From Sphingomonas sp. PP-F2F-A104-K0414 (GTDB lineage: Bacteria > Pseudomonadota > Alphaproteobacteria > Sphingomonadales > Sphingomonadaceae), in contig NZ_SLYD01000001.1 in assembly GCF_004340945.1 (NCBI RefSeq), positions 372,001-436,000 of the forward strand: DNA of 64,000 nt, given 5' to 3'. Position 1 is the first letter of the stretch; every line of letters begins with the position of its first letter. This document shows, in pieces, positions 18,450 through 27,039 of the stretch. The position numbers were made by a program, and so were the translations under genes. The notes below the pieces were generated by a model. That model worked only from the letters and a program-made list of their open reading frames with translations, did no database searches and was not told the DNA's origin.

Positions 18450-19984
18450 TGCGTTATCGGCACAGCGAGGCGGACGTCGTCGATGCCGTCGTGATCGGCA
18501 CGGGAGCCGGTGGAGCACCGCTCACCGCACGTCTCGCCAAGGCGGGCCTGTCGGTCGTCGCGCTCGAGGCTGGCGGCGTATTCCGTCCGGAAGACCATGT
18601 CGCCGACGAGGTCGCCGCTGACATCTACTGGATGGAAGAGCGACTGAGCGGTGGCGCCAATCCCACTGCGTTCGGGTCGAACAATTCGGGTATGGGGGTT
18701 GGCGGGTCGACACTGCACTGGGGCGCGTTCTGCCCCCGTCCCGACCCGCGCGACCTGCAATTGAAGACCCTGACCGGCGAAGGCGCCGACTGGCCAATCG
18801 ACCATGCCGAGTTGATCCGCTACATCGAAGAGGTGGAGCAGTTCACCGGGGTATCGGGCCCGGCGCGATATCCGTGGGACGAGCACCGCCGCTACGAGTA
18901 TCCGCCCGTGGTGCGCAACGCTCCGGCCGCCGCGATGGCGCGTGGCTGTGCGGCAGTCGGCATCGTCGCAACCGACGCACCGGCGGCACTGGTGTCACGC
19001 GACCGGGACCAGCCGCATTGGGGCCAGCGACAGGCTTGCGTGAATTGCGGCGCCTGCCACCAGGGCTGCCGCAACGCCGCCAAGACGAGCATGGACACGA
19101 CCTATCTGCCGCTCGCCGCTGCCCATGGCGCAGAGATTCGCGCTGGGTGCCGCGTGCTGTCGTTCGAATTCGACGCGGGCGGCCGGATCAGCGCGGTCGT
19201 GTACCGGCAGGGTGACGCGGAACACCGCCAGCGCTGTTCGGCAGTCTTCCTGTGCGCTGGGGGTGTCGAAACACCGCGCCTGCTGCTCAACCTGGGTATC
19301 GCCAATTCGAGCGGTCAGGTGGGACGCAACTTCATGGCGCATGTCGCGACGCAGGTTTGGGGCCGGTTCGATGCCGATATGCGGATGAATCGCGGTTACC
19401 CGTCGTCGCTCATCAGCGAGGATATGCTGCGCCCCGACGATGCCGACTGCGCCGGTGGCTATCTGATCCAGAGCCTGGGGGTATTGCCAGTCAATCTTGC
19501 CACCGGTCTCGCACGCGGCGCAGGCATGTGGGGCGAACGCCTCCAGACTATCTTGCGCGGTTACAATCATATGGCGGGGATCGGCATCAACGGGGAATGC
19601 CTGCCCCATCCGGACAATCGCTTGACGCTCGCCGACGAGACCGACGCCTTCGGCCACCGCAAGGCGCGGATCGACTTCAGCTACCACGCCAACGAGCATG
19701 CCATCGAACGCCACGCCCGCCGCACGCTTAGCGACATCTGGGCGGCGGCAGATGCGAAAGACATCTTCGCCATCGATCGCTCCGCGCATACCATCGGCAC
19801 CTGTCGCATGGGCCATGACGGCGACGAGGCGGTGGTCGATGCGGATGGTCGAAGTTTCGACATTCCCAATCTGCTGATCTGCGACAACTCGATCTTTCCA
19901 AGCGCGCTGGCGGCGAACCCCGCACTGACGATCATGGCGCTGTCGCTTCGCACCGCCGACCGCTTTATCGCATCCCGTCGCTAG
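18449..19984 (+). CDS. GMC-family FAD oxidoreductase (sugar/alcohol dehydrogenase large subunit) with Cys-rich motif
   Basis: The 511-residue protein has an N-terminal FAD-binding GTGAGGAP motif, VALEAGG (ribose-binding acid), GVGGSTLHWG, and the C-terminal GMC part with HTIGTCRMG and NPALTIMALSLRTADR. Between them lies CVNCGACHQGCRNAAK, a Cys cluster like the one that binds a [3Fe-4S] centre in FAD-dependent fructose and glucose dehydrogenases. The catalytic His pair region is in HTIGTCRMGHD. The ATG overlaps the stop of the small-subunit fusion gene. No cytochrome c subunit gene follows, so the electron acceptor is unknown. Confidence 0.88.
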   Translation: MRYRHSEADVVDAVVIGTGAGGAPLTARLAKAGLSVVALEAGGVFRPEDHVADEVAADIYWMEERLSGGANPTAFGSNNSGMGVGGSTLHWGAFCPRPDPRDLQLKTLTGEGADWPIDHAELIRYIEEVEQFTGVSGPARYPWDEHRRYEYPPVVRNAPAAAMARGCAAVGIVATDAPAALVSRDRDQPHWGQRQACVNCGACHQGCRNAAKTSMDTTYLPLAAAHGAEIRAGCRVLSFEFDAGGRISAVVYRQGDAEHRQRCSAVFLCAGGVETPRLLLNLGIANSSGQVGRNFMAHVATQVWGRFDADMRMNRGYPSSLISEDMLRPDDADCAGGYLIQSLGVLPVNLATGLARGAGMWGERLQTILRGYNHMAGIGINGECLPHPDNRLTLADETDAFGHRKARIDFSYHANEHAIERHARRTLSDIWAAADAKDIFAIDRSAHTIGTCRMGHDGDEAVVDADGRSFDIPNLLICDNSIFPSALAANPALTIMALSLRTADRFIASRR

Positions 19985-20184
19985 GTGGGTGAGCATGCGG
20001 CTGGCACCAAAGATCACTTCGCGATGATCCGGTATGCTGGGTCGACGACACGCCCGAATAGCAGGCGCCAGGGCGACCGGGCGCGCCGTGGCCTCGCTCA
20101 AATCTGGGCGCGGTTGGCAAGGCCGATTGCTCACGTCGTGATTGCCGCATAGCGTCTATCGTTCATTCTTACCGGAAGGCCGCG

Positions 20185-21171
20185 ATGTCCCCCCCCATGG
20201 ATCGAACCCCTATGAGTCGTCGCAGCATCCTGATCGCCGCCGGTGCCACCTCGGCAGCGTTGGTGGCGAGCACACCCGCGCTGGCGGCGACGCCTGGCCT
20301 GCCGGCATCATGGGATCAGCAGCCGCGGATACCGTTATGGCCGAAGGGCACGCCCGAAATCGGCTTTGTCGCGCAACCGCAGCCATCCGATTACCCCAAG
20401 AATTTCGTACGCAACGTGGCGCAGCCCGAGCTGCGCGTATTCGTCCCCGCGCGTTCGAACGGCCAAGCGGTGTTGTCGATTCCCGGCGGCGCCTACACGT
20501 TCGTCTCGGTCGTCAACGAGGGCATCGACGTCGCGCGCCGGATGAATGCACTCGGCTACACGGTGTTCGTGCTCATCTACCGCCTGCCTGGCGAAGGCTG
20601 GACACACCGCGCCGACGTGCCGTTGCAGGATGCGCAGCGTGCGGTGCGCGTGATCCGGTCGCGCGCTGCCGAATATCGTCTCGATCCCGCGACGCTGGCG
20701 GTGGTCGGCTTTTCGGCTGGCGGGCACCTTGCCGCAAGCCTCGCGACCGGGTTCGGCGAGGCGGTGGCGCCGGTGCGCGATGCGATCGACCGTCTGGACG
20801 CCCGCCCTGCGCATGTCGGTTTGATCTATCCGGTCATCAGCCACGTCCCCGGCATCGGCCATGCCGATTCGAGTCTGAAGCTGCTTGGCCCCTCCCCCGA
20901 CGCCGCGCTGATCGCCCGCCGCTCACCCGCCGAGCACGTCACCGCGGCGACCCCGCCGATCTTCCTCGCCCACGCACTGGACGACCCCGCGGTGCCTGCA
21001 GAGAACAGCGTCATCATGATGCGCGCGATGCAGGCGGCGAAACGCCCGGTCGAGGCGCATTTCTTCCAGCGCGGCGGGCACGGCTTCGGCACCGGCGAGC
21101 CCGACCTGCCGGCCAGCGCCTGGCCCGACCTGTTCCTGCGCTGGATCGCCGACCGCGTCGCTGCCGCTTGA
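20185..21171 (+). CDS. Exported alpha/beta-hydrolase (esterase, BD-FAE / acetyl-esterase type)
   Basis: The 328-residue protein has a Tat-like signal (MSRRSILIAAGATSAALVAS...ALA). The fold shows VLSIPGGAYTFVS (oxyanion region), nucleophile VVGFSAGGH, Asp in LAHALDDPAVP and His in GGHGFG. Relatives deacetylate sugars or cleave carboxylic esters in the periplasm. A second exported esterase follows within 25 bp, so the pair is probably one operon behind the GMC genes. Confidence 0.85.
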   Translation: MSPPMDRTPMSRRSILIAAGATSAALVASTPALAATPGLPASWDQQPRIPLWPKGTPEIGFVAQPQPSDYPKNFVRNVAQPELRVFVPARSNGQAVLSIPGGAYTFVSVVNEGIDVARRMNALGYTVFVLIYRLPGEGWTHRADVPLQDAQRAVRVIRSRAAEYRLDPATLAVVGFSAGGHLAASLATGFGEAVAPVRDAIDRLDARPAHVGLIYPVISHVPGIGHADSSLKLLGPSPDAALIARRSPAEHVTAATPPIFLAHALDDPAVPAENSVIMMRAMQAAKRPVEAHFFQRGGHGFGTGEPDLPASAWPDLFLRWIADRVAAA

Positions 21172-21194
21172 CCTGACACGGATTGGAGACCGTC

Positions 21195-22265
21195 ATGACC
21201 GGATGGACCAGGCGCGACATGCTCCGCACCAGCAGCGCGGTCGTCGCCGGCACGATGCTGGCGGACGTGGCCGGCGCTGCCGCAACGCCGCAGCCATCGA
21301 GCGAGGCGCTGGCGCATGTCGCGCCCGAACTGCGCCCGGCCGCGCGGCAGATCATGCTGCTCTCCGCACAGGGTGGCCCGTTCACCGACGCCAAACTGCC
21401 CAAGCTGCGCGCGATGGGCGCAGCCGGCGCCCAGCCGCCGCTTGCCGACATACCCGTCCAGACGCGGCAAATTGTGGTCGGTCGCGGACGGCCCGACGTC
21501 ACCGTCTATGTCGTCAATGCGAGGCCCGGTGGTCCAGCGCGCCCGGCGATCCTGCATACGCATGGCGGCGGTTTCATCGTCGGGTCGGCAAAGCAGGAAC
21601 TCGCCTATCTTCAGCAACTGGCCAAGGACATCGACTGCGTCATCGTCACCGTCGCATACCGGCTGGCGCCCGAGACGCGCTACTCCGGCTCGATCGAGGA
21701 GAATTACGCGGGGTTGCGCTGGCTCCATGCACAGGCCGCGATCCTGGGCGTCGACCGCACCCTGATCGCGGTGATGGGGGAAAGCGCGGGCGGCGGTCAT
21801 GCCGCGCTGCTTGCGATCGTCGCGCGCGATCGCGGCGAGGTGCCGGTCGCGTTCCAGTCGCTGATCTATCCGATGCTCGACGATCGCACCGGCGGCGCAG
21901 TCCGGCTGCCGCCGTTCATCGGCGCGGTCGGCTGGGATGGCCCGGCCAATCAATATGGTTGGCGCTCGTTCCTCGGCATGGCGCCGGGCACCGCGCAGGT
22001 ACCCAGCGCCGCCGTCCCCGCGCGCGTCGCCGACCTGCGCCGCCTGCCGCCCGCCTTCATCGCGGTCGGCGGCGTCGACCTGTTCGCACTCGAGGACATG
22101 ACGTACGCGCGGCGCCTCACCGAAAGCGGCGTCGCCACCGAGTTCCTGCTCGTCCCCGGCGCGTTCCACGGCTTCGACCGCGTCGCACCGGAGACGCCGC
22201 AAGCGCAGCAGTTCACCCACGCCAAACTCGCCGCACTACGCCGCGCGTTTGCCACCGGTGGATGA
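21195..22265 (+). CDS. Exported HSL-family esterase
   Basis: About 356 residues starting MTGWTRRDML, chosen because TTGGAG precedes it; an in-frame ATG 12 bases upstream is possible. The twin-arginine signal WTRRDMLRTSSAVVAG suggests Tat export. Hormone-sensitive-lipase-type motifs are complete: HTHGGGFIVGS, nucleophile GESAGGGH, Asp in GGVDLFALED and His in PGAFHGFD. It probably cleaves a small ester or lactone in the periplasm. The substrate is unknown. Confidence 0.87.
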   Translation: MTGWTRRDMLRTSSAVVAGTMLADVAGAAATPQPSSEALAHVAPELRPAARQIMLLSAQGGPFTDAKLPKLRAMGAAGAQPPLADIPVQTRQIVVGRGRPDVTVYVVNARPGGPARPAILHTHGGGFIVGSAKQELAYLQQLAKDIDCVIVTVAYRLAPETRYSGSIEENYAGLRWLHAQAAILGVDRTLIAVMGESAGGGHAALLAIVARDRGEVPVAFQSLIYPMLDDRTGGAVRLPPFIGAVGWDGPANQYGWRSFLGMAPGTAQVPSAAVPARVADLRRLPPAFIAVGGVDLFALEDMTYARRLTESGVATEFLLVPGAFHGFDRVAPETPQAQQFTHAKLAALRRAFATGG

Positions 22266-22421
22266 GACTCTCGCCCCTCCCCAATCGTGACAGGATCTGC
22301 ATCGCCAGTGCGCATAGGAGCACGCGGTCTGATAGGCCTCATTGCCCTGAGGCGACGATTTTTGATCGCCAGCGAGGGGCCGGGCAACGGCACGCGTAGG
22401 TACTGGATAGGCAAAGGAACG

Positions 22422-22703
22422 ATGATGATCGACGACCTGGACGTCCAGCTGGCGCGTATTGCCTCGGTGACGTTGACCAACGAACTCGAGGGTCTCGAAC
22501 ACGCCGTGCTGGGTCGGATAGCGACCGAACGGGCCCAGACCGACACAATGCTTCGTCTCGGCGTCGCCGCCGTCACCGGCGCATTGCTGCTCGGCGGACT
22601 CAGTTCGCTTGACCAGACACGACCGACGCGGGCGGTCGGCGCGTTCGAGATGCTGGGCGGGGCAAGTGCCCTTGCGCCGTCCACCTTGCTGGGCGGATCG
22701 TGA
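22422..22703 (+). CDS. CnrY-like membrane anti-sigma factor
   Basis: The 93-residue protein starts MMIDDLDVQLARI with AAAGGA just upstream. It has a cytosolic ~44-residue N-terminal part, one membrane span (LGVAAVTGALLLGGL, residues ~46-60) and a short periplasmic tail. CnrY of Cupriavidus has the same size and layout and binds the ECF sigma factor CnrH through its N-terminus. Sequence similarity is weak by eye; the call rests on topology and on gene order (Y-X-H). The stop overlaps the next gene in a TGATG junction. Confidence 0.65.
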   Translation: MMIDDLDVQLARIASVTLTNELEGLEHAVLGRIATERAQTDTMLRLGVAAVTGALLLGGLSSLDQTRPTRAVGAFEMLGGASALAPSTLLGGS

Positions 22704-23152
22704 TGAGGCCGCGTACCGGCGTGCTGATCATCATCCTGGCGGCCTTCGTGGCCGCAATCGCGGGTGTCATCGCGGGCCGCGTCTTGACCGTCCCGGCCGT
22801 GACGCCCGCCGCCGAATTGCACGCCGTCCTGCACGACCGGATGGATCTGAATTCCGATCAGACGACAAGGCTCGACGCGCTGGAGCATGTCTATGCGGTC
22901 CGTCGCGCGGCGATCGAACGTCAGATGCGGGCCGACAACACGGTGCTCGCCGCCGCGATCGAGACCGAGCACGGCTATGGTCCGGGCGTCGCCGCCGCTG
23001 TCGACCGCACGCACGCCACGATGGGGGAACTGCAAAAGGCGACACTCGCCCACATCTTTGCGATGCGCCAAGTGTTGACGCCCAGACAGGCCCCGCAGTT
23101 CGATGCCGCGGTGGTCAAAGCCTTGACCGACGACTCCCATGCCGCGAAGTGA
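22703..23152 (+). CDS. CnrX-like membrane-anchored periplasmic metal sensor
   Basis: The 149-residue protein has one N-terminal membrane anchor (LIIILAAFVAAIAGVIAGRVL) and a helical periplasmic domain. The five Ni/Co ligands of CnrX (His42, His46, Glu63, His119, Met123 in Cupriavidus numbering) are all present with identical spacing: His40, His44, Glu61, His117 and Met121. In CnrX, metal binding loosens the X-Y complex and frees the sigma factor. A GTG three bases upstream is an alternative start. The stop overlaps the sigma gene's GTG (GTGA). Confidence 0.82.
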   Translation: MRPRTGVLIIILAAFVAAIAGVIAGRVLTVPAVTPAAELHAVLHDRMDLNSDQTTRLDALEHVYAVRRAAIERQMRADNTVLAAAIETEHGYGPGVAAAVDRTHATMGELQKATLAHIFAMRQVLTPRQAPQFDAAVVKALTDDSHAAK

Positions 23153-23712
23153 CGACCGCGTTCACCTCGATGTCCGATGCCGAGCTGGTCACGCTGGCGC
23201 TGGCACGCGAGGACGCCGCATTTGCCGAAATCGTCCGTCGGCATCGTGCCGCGCTCTACAGACTCGCCCGCGCCAGCCTGGGGGATGCCGACGACGCACT
23301 CGACGCAACCCAGGACAGTTTCGTACGCGCGTATCGTTCGCTCAGCCGGTTCGATCTCGAACGACCGTTGCGCCCTTGGCTCGTACGGATCGTGCTGAAC
23401 GCCTGTCGAGACCGCATACGGCGCCGGATGGTGCGCCGCTATCTGATGCCGTTCGCCGCCGAGGCGCATGATCGCGTCGCCGACGACTCCCCGCATCAGG
23501 GCGTCGTAGCCGGCGACCGGCAAGACCTTGAGCGGACCCTGCGCACGATCTCCGCGCTTCCCGCCGCCACGCGCGAGCCGCTGGTCCTCTGCGCGATCGA
23601 CGGCATGAGCCAGGCGGACGCCGCGATGATTCTTGGCATAAGCATCAAGGCGGTGGAGACACGTGTTCGGCGCGCTCGGGAGGCTTTACGAACCGCGCTC
23701 GATCGCCTCTGA
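23149..23712 (+). CDS. ECF RNA polymerase sigma factor, CnrH-like
   Basis: About 187 residues. Region 2 is clear (FAEIVRRHRAALYRLARASL, then DDALDATQDSFVRAYRSLSRF) and region 4 ends the protein (LPAATREPLVLCAIDGMSQADAAMILGISI, KAVETRVRRAREAL; shown as separate segments). I chose GTG 23149 because it overlaps the CnrX-like stop; an ATG at 23170 is equally possible. With the anti-sigma and sensor genes just upstream, it forms a complete metal-responsive sigma switch. copA starts 92 bp downstream on the same strand. Confidence 0.87.
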   Translation: MTTAFTSMSDAELVTLALAREDAAFAEIVRRHRAALYRLARASLGDADDALDATQDSFVRAYRSLSRFDLERPLRPWLVRIVLNACRDRIRRRMVRRYLMPFAAEAHDRVADDSPHQGVVAGDRQDLERTLRTISALPAATREPLVLCAIDGMSQADAAMILGISIKAVETRVRRAREALRTALDRL

Positions 23713-23804
23713 CGTCAAAAACGTCGAAAAATCACGCGCCGTCGAGGGGACGACGTCCGGCGTGCGTACCATCATCACCACCCATGCGGTACTCTGGAGC
23801 CTGA

Positions 23805-25730
23805 ATGCACGACCATCTTACCCGCCGCACGGTGTTGCGCGGTGCCGGCCTCGCTGGCGGGGCCGCTGCGTTTGCAACCTGGATGCCGGCATGGGCGCAG
23901 TCCGTCTCGGCCGGGCTGACAGCACCGCTACCAACGGTGTCGGGCGACGACATCCGCCTAACGATCGCGCGGCAACGCATGACGATCGATGGGCGTGTAA
24001 TGAAGGCGATCGGGATCAACGGCACGGTTCCAGGCCCGTTGATCCGCCTGCGCGAAGGCCAAACCGCGCGCCTGTCGGTCGTCAACGACCTCGACGAGGA
24101 CAGTTCACTGCACTGGCACGGGCTGCTCGTACCCGCGCAATATGATGGCGTACCCGGCGTCTCGTTTCCCGGTATCGCCCCGCGATCGACCTATGTCGCG
24201 GAGTTTCCGGTCCGACAGGCAGGCACCTATTGGTATCACAGCCATTCGGGTTTGCAGGAGCAGCTCGGGCTATATGGTCCGATCGTCATCGATCCCGCGG
24301 GCATCGATCCGGTCGCGTCGACCCGCGAGCATGTCATCGTGCTGTCGGATCACAGTCCGTCGTCGCCCGCCGCGATCTTCCGGCGGATGAAGCTTGGCGA
24401 TGGCTATTACGACTTTCAGAAGCAGACGCTCGCGGGAACGCTGGCAGGCCGCGACCAGCCGCTGAAGGACCGGCTGAATTGGGGCGGGATGCGGATGTCT
24501 CCAACCGACATCGCCGACGGGACCGGCGCTGCTTATGTCTATCTCGTCAACGGCCACGGCCCCCGCGACAATTGGACGGCATTGTTCACACCGGGCGAAC
24601 GCGTCCGCCTGCGGATCATCAACGCCTCGTCGATGACGACCTTCAACGTCCGCATTCCCGGCCTGCCGATGACGATCGTGCAGGCCGATGGGCAGAACGT
24701 CCGGCCCGTCGCCGTCGACGAATTCCAGATCGGCGTCGCCGAAACCTATGACGCGATCGTGGTTCCCGGTGATCTGGCCTACACGCTGGTCGGTGAAAGC
24801 GTCGATCGATCGGGCATGGCCCGCGCGACACTTGCGCCACGCGCCGGCATGACTGCCGCCGTTCCACCGCTGCGCGCACGACCATTGGCGACGATGATCG
24901 ACATGGGCATGGGCGGAATGAGCCATGCCAGCATGGAGAGGGCCGCCCCAAACCGCGGGGTCGATCCGACCGCCGAACAAAATGCGTCGACGCAGCTCGC
25001 GACGCCCGGAACGCCCGCAATGGCTATGCCAGCGCCCGCCATGCCCGGACCGACGTCGAAAATGGACCCAGCCATGGATCATGAAGCGATGCCGGGCATG
25101 AACCATTCGGCCATGGCAATGGGGCAGCCCTCGGCCATGCACGAGAGCGACATGGCCGACATGGCCGACATGAAGATGTCGATGCGCGACTTCTCGAACG
25201 CGCCGGCGATCGATCGGAACCCCGGCGTTCAGACGGTCGCGATGGCACCGATCGATCGCACCGATTATCCGGGCCAAGGCTTGGAAAATGTCGGGCACAC
25301 GGTGCTGACCTATCGCGACCTGGTCGCCCTGGAGCGGAACCCCGACGTCCGCGCGCCGACCCGGCAGCTCGACATACACCTGACGGGCAACATGGAGCGC
25401 TTCATGTGGTCGTTCGACGGCGTGAAGATGTCGGACACGATGGACCCGTTTCCCTTCACCCTCGGCGAGCGTGTCCGCGTGACCCTTATCAACGATACGA
25501 TGATGGCCCATCCCATCCATCTCCATGGTCATTTCTTCGAACTGGTGACCGGACACGGCGACCATGCACCGCGCAAGCATACGGTGATCGTCCAGCCGGG
25601 CGGCAAGGTAAGCTGGGATCTTACCGCCGACGCGGTAGGCGACTGGGCGTTTCATTGTCATATGCTCTACCATATGCATGCCGGGATGATGCGGACGGTG
25701 AGCGTCCGTCCGGCGGGAGACACGGCATGA
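23805..25730 (+). CDS. copA: Multicopper oxidase CopA (copper resistance)
   Basis: The 641-residue periplasmic oxidase has a Tat signal (LTRRTVLRGAGLAGG). All copper motifs are present: HWHG at 103-106, YHSHSG near 145, HPIHLHGHF near 567 and HCHMLYHMHAGM near 612 (type 1 site with Met). Between domains 2 and 3 it has Met/His-rich runs (IDMGMGGMSHASM, MPGMNHSAMAMGQ, MADMADMKMSM) typical of CopA/PcoA copper binding. It oxidises Cu(I) in the periplasm and binds extra copper. GGAG lies upstream of the ATG. The stop overlaps the copB ATG. Confidence 0.95.
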   Translation: MHDHLTRRTVLRGAGLAGGAAAFATWMPAWAQSVSAGLTAPLPTVSGDDIRLTIARQRMTIDGRVMKAIGINGTVPGPLIRLREGQTARLSVVNDLDEDSSLHWHGLLVPAQYDGVPGVSFPGIAPRSTYVAEFPVRQAGTYWYHSHSGLQEQLGLYGPIVIDPAGIDPVASTREHVIVLSDHSPSSPAAIFRRMKLGDGYYDFQKQTLAGTLAGRDQPLKDRLNWGGMRMSPTDIADGTGAAYVYLVNGHGPRDNWTALFTPGERVRLRIINASSMTTFNVRIPGLPMTIVQADGQNVRPVAVDEFQIGVAETYDAIVVPGDLAYTLVGESVDRSGMARATLAPRAGMTAAVPPLRARPLATMIDMGMGGMSHASMERAAPNRGVDPTAEQNASTQLATPGTPAMAMPAPAMPGPTSKMDPAMDHEAMPGMNHSAMAMGQPSAMHESDMADMADMKMSMRDFSNAPAIDRNPGVQTVAMAPIDRTDYPGQGLENVGHTVLTYRDLVALERNPDVRAPTRQLDIHLTGNMERFMWSFDGVKMSDTMDPFPFTLGERVRVTLINDTMMAHPIHLHGHFFELVTGHGDHAPRKHTVIVQPGGKVSWDLTADAVGDWAFHCHMLYHMHAGMMRTVSVRPAGDTA

Positions 25731-26986
25731 ACCGCGTCCTCGCACTACTGCTTTTCGGCAGCGCAACGATCGCAACGCGTGCCCTTGCGCAGGATCACGC
25801 GATGCACGGTATGGCAATGCCCGGTATGGCGATGCCCGGTATGGCGATGCCCGGTTTGGCGATGCCCGCAAAACCGAAGCGCGCTAAACTCGCGCCTCGC
25901 AAGCTTCAGCCTGCCAAGCGTGCGACTGCCAAGACACCGACGCGCTCTGCCGCAGCGCGGAAGGCTTCGACGGCCCGCCCGACGGCCCCTGCTGCGCGCC
26001 CGTCGACGGAACCCGCGATGCCGGCCATGGATCATGCGCATATGCCCGGCATGATGATGCCCGGGATGGCGGCGCCCGGTATGACGGCCACCGGTATGAC
26101 GGCCACCGGTATGACGGCCACCGGTATGACGGCCACCGGTATGACGGCGCCCGAGATGGACATGCCCGGCGGACATGCCGGTCATGACATGACTGCGCCC
26201 GCGATGGCCACCGACACGATCGCGCCGACGGGTACCGCGCTCCCGGCAGGCAAGGCCCCTGCCCCGCCCTTACCAACCGGTCATTTTGCCGATCGTCAGT
26301 TCGGAGCTGCCGCAATGATGCCGGCTCGCGCCCAGATGATGCGGGAGAGCGGTGCGCAACGCCTGGCGCAGGTAATGTTCAATCTTGCCGAATATCAGAT
26401 CCGCAACGGCAAGGACGGCTATCGCTGGGACGGCGAAGGCTGGTTCGGTGGCGATATCGACCGCGCGGTCATCAAGACCGAAGGCTCCGGCGCAGTCCGA
26501 GGCGGTGTCGAGGCCGCCGAGGTACAGGCGCTCTACAGCCATGCGATCGGCCCTTATTTCGACGTGCAGGCGGGTATTCGCCACGACTTCGCACCATCAC
26601 CGACGCGGAGCTATGCGACGATCGGCGTCGAGGGTCTGGCGCCGTACATGTTCGATACCGAGATGGCGGTTTTCGTCTCGACCAAGGGGGACGTGCTCGG
26701 GCGGCTCGAAGGCTGGTATGACCAGCGCCTTGCTCAGCGGCTTGTGCTGCAGCCCCGCGTCGAATTCAATCTGGCCGCGCAGGATATTCCCGAAACACGG
26801 GTCGGTGCAGGACTATCCGACGCCGAACTCGGCCTGCGCCTTCGTTACGAGATCGCGCGCGAGTTCGCTCCCTATGTCGGGATATCCTATGAGGCGAAGA
26901 CCGGTCGCACCGCCGATTACGCGCGGGCCGACGGCAAGGATGTGACGACGACCAGCCTGGTTGCCGGCGTACGATTCTGGTTCTGA
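25727..26986 (+). CDS. copB: Outer-membrane copper resistance protein CopB
   Basis: The 419-residue protein starts at an ATG overlapping the copA stop (ATGA). It has a signal peptide (VLALLLFGSATIATRALAQ), then a ~180-residue Met/Pro-rich, Lys/Ala-rich low-complexity region with MPGM repeats, then the CopB beta-barrel (from FADRQFGAAAMM; WDGEGWFGGDIDRAVIKTEG; ending TTTSLVAGVRFWF). CopB works with CopA in copper storage or export at the outer membrane. The low-complexity head is longer than in classic CopB and is built from 15-bp DNA repeats. Confidence 0.93.
   Translation: MNRVLALLLFGSATIATRALAQDHAMHGMAMPGMAMPGMAMPGLAMPAKPKRAKLAPRKLQPAKRATAKTPTRSAAARKASTARPTAPAARPSTEPAMPAMDHAHMPGMMMPGMAAPGMTATGMTATGMTATGMTATGMTAPEMDMPGGHAGHDMTAPAMATDTIAPTGTALPAGKAPAPPLPTGHFADRQFGAAAMMPARAQMMRESGAQRLAQVMFNLAEYQIRNGKDGYRWDGEGWFGGDIDRAVIKTEGSGAVRGGVEAAEVQALYSHAIGPYFDVQAGIRHDFAPSPTRSYATIGVEGLAPYMFDTEMAVFVSTKGDVLGRLEGWYDQRLAQRLVLQPRVEFNLAAQDIPETRVGAGLSDAELGLRLRYEIAREFAPYVGISYEAKTGRTADYARADGKDVTTTSLVAGVRFWF
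25811..25870 (+). repeat. Tandem 15-bp repeat encoding (M/L)AMPG in copB
   Basis: Four copies of a 15-bp unit (consensus ATGGCGATGCCCGGT) run in frame in the N-terminal Met-rich part of CopB. The first differs at one base and the last starts TTG and ends GCA. Confidence 0.85.
26081..26140 (+). repeat. Tandem 15-bp repeat encoding MTATG in copB
   Basis: Four perfect copies of ATGACGGCCACCGGT in frame, followed by a partial fifth (ATGACGGC). Perfect identity implies recent expansion by slippage; copy number probably varies between strains. Confidence 0.9.
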
Positions 26987-27039
26987 TGGCGGTGTCCGCC
27001 GCGCCGCGCAGCCAGGCCGGCCTTCGCAGCGCTGTAGCT

